34,952 nt of DNA from JAJTZA01 sp041744075 (GTDB lineage: Bacteria; Verrucomicrobiota; Verrucomicrobiia; Chthoniobacterales; Terrimicrobiaceae): contig JBGTLQ010000375.1 in the NCBI GenBank assembly GCA_041744075.1, positions 1-34,952 on the forward strand, given 5' to 3'. Positions 31,268-34,952 of this stretch are shown piece by piece. Made by a program: the position numbers and the translations under genes. The notes beneath the pieces were generated by a model that did no database searches, had not been told where the DNA came from, and saw only the letters and a program-made list of their open reading frames with translations. Position 1 is the stretch's first letter. Each line of letters begins with the position of its first letter.

Positions 31268-31893
31268 TCAACAGTGGGTGGGAGAGCAAAGGATTCAAAA
31301 CCACCCATCACTTGGCTTCGACGTTTTAACTCCTCCAAGCTGATCCAAATGTGTGCCTCAACATAAGAACTCACCCAGCATCCCTGACTTCTCGCGGATT
31401 GAATCCATTCATGCCAGCCGTAGCTGGCGAATGCTGTTCCAAGATCCGACTTCGAAAAGATCATTGTGTGATATTCCCTCTCCTTGAACCAGACAGGCTT
31501 TGGCTGGGATCCCATTGTCCACCCCAAATGGGAATGATCTTCGTAAATAAATGTGACTTCGTTTTCTTCAAACACTGAGAGCGGGAGTTCAATCTTCCGC
31601 GGATGCCTGTACATCTTGCCAGTCCGATCAAATGACCCAAGGATTGCATACGAGGGCCGACGCTTTGGTGATCGTCCAAACTTACTTGCGTAGAGCTGAA
31701 TCAAGTGATCTTCGGCCTCGCACCTGTTTTTGAAAAATTCTTTCCCCATCGAATAGCGGTTGAACTCAGTCGAAGCATTCTTTTCTCTTTCAATGATTGC
31801 TTCCCAGTCCGATTCCGGCAGATCGCAGATGTTTCGGAAGGGGCCATACTCCGACTCATAGTAGTGGGTCAGAAATGATGGAATTTCGTTCAT
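31264..31893 (-). CDS. Uncharacterised 209-residue protein (FLTHYYE type)
   Basis: From the ATG at 31893 the protein begins MNEIPSFLTHYYESEYGPFRN, an N-terminus I associate with a widespread family of uncharacterised proteins of about 210 residues. No catalytic motif is visible. It is hydrophilic, with several Trp/His/Tyr-rich stretches (SHLGWTMGSQPKPVWFKEREYH, FASYGWHEWIQSARSQGCW) and no signal or membrane segment. It is the first gene of a two-gene unit with the GrpB-like gene (4-nt ATGA overlap). The left arm of repeat site C begins about 80 nt upstream (31941-31972 relative to the start at 31893). Function unknown. Confidence 0.78.
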   Translation of the reverse strand: MNEIPSFLTHYYESEYGPFRNICDLPESDWEAIIEREKNASTEFNRYSMGKEFFKNRCEAEDHLIQLYASKFGRSPKRRPSYAILGSFDRTGKMYRHPRKIELPLSVFEENEVTFIYEDHSHLGWTMGSQPKPVWFKEREYHTMIFSKSDLGTAFASYGWHEWIQSARSQGCWVSSYVEAHIWISLEELKRRSQVMGGFESFALPPTVE

Positions 31894-31940
31894 TGCCGTA
31901 CTCTGCAACTCATCACCAGTGAATAATAGTAAAGGAAGCT

Positions 31941-32162
31941 TTGAACAGAAGGAAGCAAAGACCGCAAAGGGGCTGAAAAAATGAATGAGAATTTCTCGAC
32001 TGAATTACAGTAGCGACACTCCTCTCACCCTCGACAACAGTTTTCTTCGTGTCGTTGCCCCTTTACGAGAGTCTCCGGTCTTCCGGGCACGTTTTACTGT
32101 GCAGTTAAAACCAAAATATCTGTCTAATCCTACCTTCGCTTCCTTTGCTGCCTTCTCTTCAA
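31941..32162. repeat. Paired inverted 9-nt-periodic repeat, site C
   Basis: The left arm at 31941-31970 (core TTGAACAGAAGGAAGCAAAG) and the right arm at 32133-32162, read on - (core TTGAAGAGAAGGCAGCAAAG), match at about 24 of 30 positions. The right arm starts 8 nt after the stop codon of the GNAT gene at 32171. The spacer is about 160 nt. As at site B, the left arm has GAACAG and the right arm GAAGAG. Confidence 0.75.
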
Positions 32163-32170
32163 TTTTTCTG

Positions 32171-32749
32171 TCATGGATCTTGTAGAGCTGAAAGTCTCGC
32201 TTGGCTCGCTCCCCATTTCTCTCGGGTGATAGCGACTAGATTCTCTGGCACCCACTGCCCCTTCTTCAGAAACCCTTCAGGTATGTGCTCAACAAACTCC
32301 ATGCCAGCCTTTTTCAATACGACCTCACTTGCGTGATTCCAAACGGCATGACAAGCCGTGATTTTTGTTGCACTTAACTCCTGAAACCCAAATCGCATCA
32401 TGGCGAACACTGCCTCCGTCATAAATCCTCGATTCTGCTTTTCTGGATGCGTCCAGAAACCGAAATCCCAGATGGATTCCCCCTTCGGTCGAATCGATAT
32501 CCTACCGATAAAGGACTTGGAGTTCTTTTCCTCAATGGTGAAACAATAGGCCTGATCACTGGCCCAAGCTTTTTTGTTCGCCTCATATGGTGCGATCAGT
32601 TCCTGCTCGTTTGCGGGAGGATCCCAGAGCATGCCATCGTTAAGCCCGGTATATCGCGATGCCGACATGATGTGCGGGATATCCGCCAGAGAAATGTGGC
32701 GCAATCGACATCGCGCCGTCTCAATCGTAAATGACGCAGGAAATTTCAT
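32171..32749 (-). CDS. GNAT acetyltransferase, RimJ/RimL-like
   Basis: A 192-residue N-acetyltransferase. From the ATG at 32749 it begins MKFPASFTIETARCRLRHIS, the usual RimJ/RimL opening strand. ESIWDFGFWTHPEKQNRGFMTEAVFAMMRFGF holds the acetyl-CoA-binding Q/RxxGx turn (QNRGF) and helix, followed by ITACHAVWNHASEVVLKKAGM, the conserved region with Asn and the alpha4 helix. The substrate could be an amino group of a protein, antibiotic or metabolite. It starts 1 nt after the stop of the HD gene and ends beside the repeat arm of site C, so it is the last gene of a four-gene unit. Confidence 0.9.
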   Translation of the reverse strand: MKFPASFTIETARCRLRHISLADIPHIMSASRYTGLNDGMLWDPPANEQELIAPYEANKKAWASDQAYCFTIEEKNSKSFIGRISIRPKGESIWDFGFWTHPEKQNRGFMTEAVFAMMRFGFQELSATKITACHAVWNHASEVVLKKAGMEFVEHIPEGFLKKGQWVPENLVAITREKWGASQARLSALQDP

Positions 32750-32750
32750 C

Positions 32751-33368
32751 TCAGACCGCAGATTTTGAGGTTCCTGTAGGCAGCCATCCCTTATCACGGG
32801 CAGCTTCGATAATCTTCAGCGCGTAGGACCAAAGCTCCGGGGACCCATCGCTTATTTTTTGATTCCGCTCGAACACCTGCTCGTACGATACTTGGTTTTC
32901 GATCCATGACCTCCCTTTGGCATGGAAATTCTGAATCAATGGGAGCAACCGGTCCAACGCGTTGGCGAATACGGCCTCCTTCGAAGAGCCAAGCTCAAAT
33001 TCCTGCCAGAGATCAAAGTAGGATTGGGCCTGCGCTTCCGGAAGCATCCCGAAGATTCGCTTCGCGGCTGAGGCTTCCTTTTCGTATTTGCCGGTCTGGT
33101 CAGCATAACAAAATGTATCCCCAGCATCGATTTCGACAATGTCATGCAAAAGAGCCATCTGGATGATCCTGAGAATATCCAACTCCGGATCGACATCCGG
33201 CGCCAGCGTCATCACAGCAATCGCCAAGCTCCAGCTGTGCTCTGCCGAATTTTCCCTGCGGTTCAAACCAATGGGATAGCTCCTCCTCTCGGTAGCCTTG
33301 AGCTTTTCCAACTCATTAAGAAATTCGATTCCGTGTTCTATCATTTCTCCGGTTGCTTTTCGGCTCAT
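32751..33368 (-). CDS. HD-domain phosphohydrolase (YfbR/HDDC2-like)
   Basis: About 205 residues from the ATG at 33368, which has a good GAAGGG ribosome-binding sequence 5 nt upstream. The metal ligands of the HD fold are visible: H in RRENSAEHSW, HD in ALLHDIVEIDAGD, and the distal D in FANALDRLLPL. This pattern matches the 5'-deoxynucleotidase YfbR and the related HDDC2 proteins, so hydrolysis of (deoxy)nucleoside monophosphates is likely but not certain. Its start lies 53 nt inside the 3' end of the YpeA-like gene, and the GNAT gene follows after 1 nt. The result is a tightly packed unit. Confidence 0.9.
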   Translation of the reverse strand: MSRKATGEMIEHGIEFLNELEKLKATERRSYPIGLNRRENSAEHSWSLAIAVMTLAPDVDPELDILRIIQMALLHDIVEIDAGDTFCYADQTGKYEKEASAAKRIFGMLPEAQAQSYFDLWQEFELGSSKEAVFANALDRLLPLIQNFHAKGRSWIENQVSYEQVFERNQKISDGSPELWSYALKIIEAARDKGWLPTGTSKSAV

Positions 33369-33822
33369 CAAAACCCTTCGCTGCTATCTGGGTTAACTTC
33401 TGTTTGTCTACCTGAAGACGTTTCCCCATGCATACAACATCGTCCACCTTGAAGCCAATGCTTTCATAAAACTGCATGACAACTTTATTGGTGGCTCGAA
33501 TCTGAAGATTGATCTTGGGGCAGCCCGCATCACGGAGCAATCGTTCTGCTTCTCCCATCATTAGTAAGGCGATTCCCTTCCTCTGAGCTAAAGGCGCGAC
33601 TGCGAGGTAATTGATCCACCCTCGATGGCCTTCATACCCCGCCATACAAGTGGCCACGACTTCCCCTGCATCTTCTCCAACCAAAAACCATTCTGCGTTC
33701 ACTTTCAGCTTTCGTTCAATATCGAGCCGAGGATCGTTCTGAGCTACGACCAGACCGCAGTCGAGCCATAACCGGATGATGGCTTCCTTGTCGTCAGACT
33801 GATAGGGCCGGATTAAAATCAT
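33316..33822 (-). CDS. ypeA: GNAT acetyltransferase, YpeA-like
   Basis: From the ATG at 33822 (MILIRPYQSDD) the protein aligns well from memory with E. coli YpeA. Shared segments are LWLDCGLVVAQNDPRLDIERKL, FLVGEDAGEVVATCMAGYEGHRGWINYLAV, QRKGIALLMMGEAERLL for acetyl-CoA binding, GCPKINLQIRATN, FYESIGF and a GKRL end. E. coli YpeA stops close to this GKRL (about 141 residues). Here a basic tail of about 27 residues continues (KLTQIAAKGFDEPKSNRR), encoded in DNA that also carries the start of the HD gene. Substrate unknown. The gap to the upstream RimJ/RimL-like gene is 23 nt. Confidence 0.88.
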   Translation of the reverse strand: MILIRPYQSDDKEAIIRLWLDCGLVVAQNDPRLDIERKLKVNAEWFLVGEDAGEVVATCMAGYEGHRGWINYLAVAPLAQRKGIALLMMGEAERLLRDAGCPKINLQIRATNKVVMQFYESIGFKVDDVVCMGKRLQVDKQKLTQIAAKGFDEPKSNRRNDRTRNRIS

Positions 33823-33845
33823 CTTCGGTCGTGCAATGGAGCCTC

Positions 33846-34409
33846 TTACCCTGGCTGAACCACGGCACAATTCACAGTTCCGTATTCCGATTTGAGGATT
33901 CCATACTCAACAATGTCCCTGAGCTCCCCATTTTTGATGGTATGCTGCCTCTGAATGCCCTCCATGGTCATTCCAATTTTTTGCATCACACGTCCCGAGC
34001 CGACATTGCCAAGCATGTGCCTTGCATAAATTTTATTCAGCCCCAGTTCTTCAAACCCAAACTGGATCAACCTCCGGGCAGCGTCAGTGCAGAAACCTTT
34101 GTTCCAAAATGGGAAACCAACCCAATAACCCAGTTCACCCATTTGATTGTCCAACCTCAAACTCAGATTGATCGCACCATACAATTCACCGGATGGGGAA
34201 CGGATCGCAAAAACCACGTTCTTTTTCTCTAAATAGTGCAGGAGATGAGAGGCGATCCACTTTTCTGCCACACCATCAGGGTATGGGTGAGGCACATTCA
34301 GGGTGGTTCGGGCAACCTGTGGGTCACCCGCGTATCGCTGCACGAGAGTTGCGTCGTTGAGAGTGAATGGCGATAGGGTGACGCTTTCGGCATGGAGAGT
34401 TGGAATCAT
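33846..34409 (-). CDS. GNAT acetyltransferase, RimJ/RimL type
   Basis: A 187-residue N-acetyltransferase beginning MIPTLHAESVTLSPFTLNDA. Family features are TTLNVPHPYPDGVAEKWI, GELGYWVGFPFWNKGFCTDAARRLIQFGF with the acetyl-CoA loop, and LNKIYARHMLGNVGSGRVMQKIGM, all in the expected order. Relatives acetylate N-termini of ribosomal proteins or detoxify small amines. It is the first gene of the four-gene unit RimJ/RimL-like, YpeA-like, HD, GNAT. The 138 nt upstream (34410-34547) contain no 9-nt-periodic repeat arm, unlike the other units. Confidence 0.92.
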   Translation of the reverse strand: MIPTLHAESVTLSPFTLNDATLVQRYAGDPQVARTTLNVPHPYPDGVAEKWIASHLLHYLEKKNVVFAIRSPSGELYGAINLSLRLDNQMGELGYWVGFPFWNKGFCTDAARRLIQFGFEELGLNKIYARHMLGNVGSGRVMQKIGMTMEGIQRQHTIKNGELRDIVEYGILKSEYGTVNCAVVQPG

Positions 34410-34547
34410 GTGCGTTTGAACCTCGCGTCAACATAAGAACGAGTCAGGGGGAAGCACAAGGAACTACTGAATTGCTTTTTTTCGACAATCATCGGTTGAA
34501 AAATCCTCTCATCAATTCTCATGACATTCTGAAATCAGGTTCAGCCC

Positions 34548-34952
34548 TCAGCGCGGGTTCAATGTATTCACTAGTTTTCTAATAATGGCGGGAAGGTCTT
34601 TCATACTCTCACAAGTCGCATCTGCGAAGGGGCATGCCGGGTGTTGGGCGGTAGTTATAAACACGGTGAGAAGGCCTGCGTCTTTGGCTCCCTGAATGTC
34701 CGTGATGGGATGATCCCCTACGTAGATTGCTTCTGACGGCTCAACTCCAAGCTGCTCACATCCCATATGAAATATCTGTGCCTCCGGTTTGCGCAAATTG
34801 ACAGCTTGGGAGACGATGACACTCTGGAATAGTGAAGCCAAACCCAAACACCGAAAATTTCTTTCTTGAAAGGGTGACATTCCATTTGAAATCAGGCCGA
34901 GCTTATAGCTTTCCGAGAGTTCAGCCACGGCCTCGCGAGCACCGTTTCTCAG
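34548..34952 (-). CDS. HAD-superfamily hydrolase, 5' truncated by window edge
   Basis: The frame is open to the right edge, so the N-terminus with the nucleophile motif is missing. What remains (about 134 residues) holds motif II (KLGLISNGMSPFQERNF), motif III (VNLRKPEAQIFHMGCEQLG) and motif IV (AIYVGDHPITDIQGAKDAGL), typical of HAD-IA proteins such as YjjG-type nucleotidases or phosphoglycolate-phosphatase-like enzymes. A GTG at 34928 is internal and not the real start. Substrate unknown. It is on the same strand as the cassette-like genes and separated from the RimJ/RimL-like gene by 138 nt. Confidence 0.88.
   Translation of the reverse strand: MRNGAREAVAELSESYKLGLISNGMSPFQERNFRCLGLASLFQSVIVSQAVNLRKPEAQIFHMGCEQLGVEPSEAIYVGDHPITDIQGAKDAGLLTVFITTAQHPACPFADATCESMKDLPAIIRKLVNTLNPR

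Noticed and set aside
27947..32162. CRISPR array
   Set aside because: The repeats are inverted pairs separated by hundreds to thousands of bases and genes, not regularly spaced direct repeats; no cas genes.
31358..34441. Shared 13-mer TCAACATAAGAAC at about 31360 and 34429
   Set aside because: One copy is inside coding sequence and the match is short with no flanking similarity; chance is likely.
1..34952. tRNA, rRNA or known riboswitch
   Set aside because: No cloverleaf with a T-loop GTTCRANNC, no rRNA core sequence and no recognisable riboswitch was seen by eye; a covariance-model scan would be needed to exclude small RNAs.

Overview
The window looks like a chromosomal stretch of a Gram-negative bacterium, most probably Verrucomicrobiota. 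The evidence is indirect: an mreBCD-mrdA-rng cell-shape operon, an outer-membrane TolC-type protein, MutS, an E. coli-like L-rhamnose isomerase, and several families of short palindromic or 9-nt-periodic intergenic repeats of the kind common in that phylum. No rRNA, tRNA, CRISPR array or transposase was seen. All comparisons here are from memory of protein families; no database search was possible.

Layout. 1-5.0 kb: end of a surface-polysaccharide locus, with a left-truncated GT4 glycosyltransferase, a GT2 glycosyltransferase and a GT39-like membrane glycosyltransferase on +, a convergent glycosyltransferase on -, and a WcaB/CysE-like acetyltransferase on +. The acetyltransferase runs directly into mnmA (tRNA 2-thiouridylase). 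6.1-7.5 kb: a YbjN-like gene and about 600 bp of repeat-rich DNA holding a decayed vapC (PIN toxin) 3' end. 7.5-16.6 kb, all on -: mreB, mreC, mreD, mrdA (PBP2), rng (RNase G) and then mutS. mreC/mreD/mrdA are joined by ATGA overlaps, so the shape and elongation genes form one transcription unit; rodA is not in the window.

16.8-25.9 kb: a mixed region with a DUF423 membrane protein, an unknown membrane protein translationally coupled to a glutaredoxin-like protein, rhaA, an orphan Phd-type antitoxin whose toxin frame ends after 12 codons, an MBL-fold hydrolase, a cytosine deaminase strikingly like the yeast enzyme followed by an APC permease, and then a MarR regulator, TolC-like protein and AlgH/YqgE protein. 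26.0-27.9 kb: an orphan acyl carrier protein, a small lipoprotein and ddl.

28.1-34.95 kb: an accessory, cassette-like region with every gene on -. It has three gene units of functionally unrelated small proteins: two methyltransferases plus a HAD protein; GrpB plus an unknown 209-residue protein; GNAT, HD, YpeA and RimJ/RimL-like proteins. A truncated HAD gene lies at the right edge. The intergenic regions between these units, and the one upstream of ddl, each hold a pair of inverted arms of about 30 bp. Every arm is built of three 9-nt units with an AAG core, and the DNA between the arms is variable. This paired-arm architecture around unrelated genes is the most unusual structure in the window; it recalls integron attC sites in layout but lacks recognisable attC core sites.
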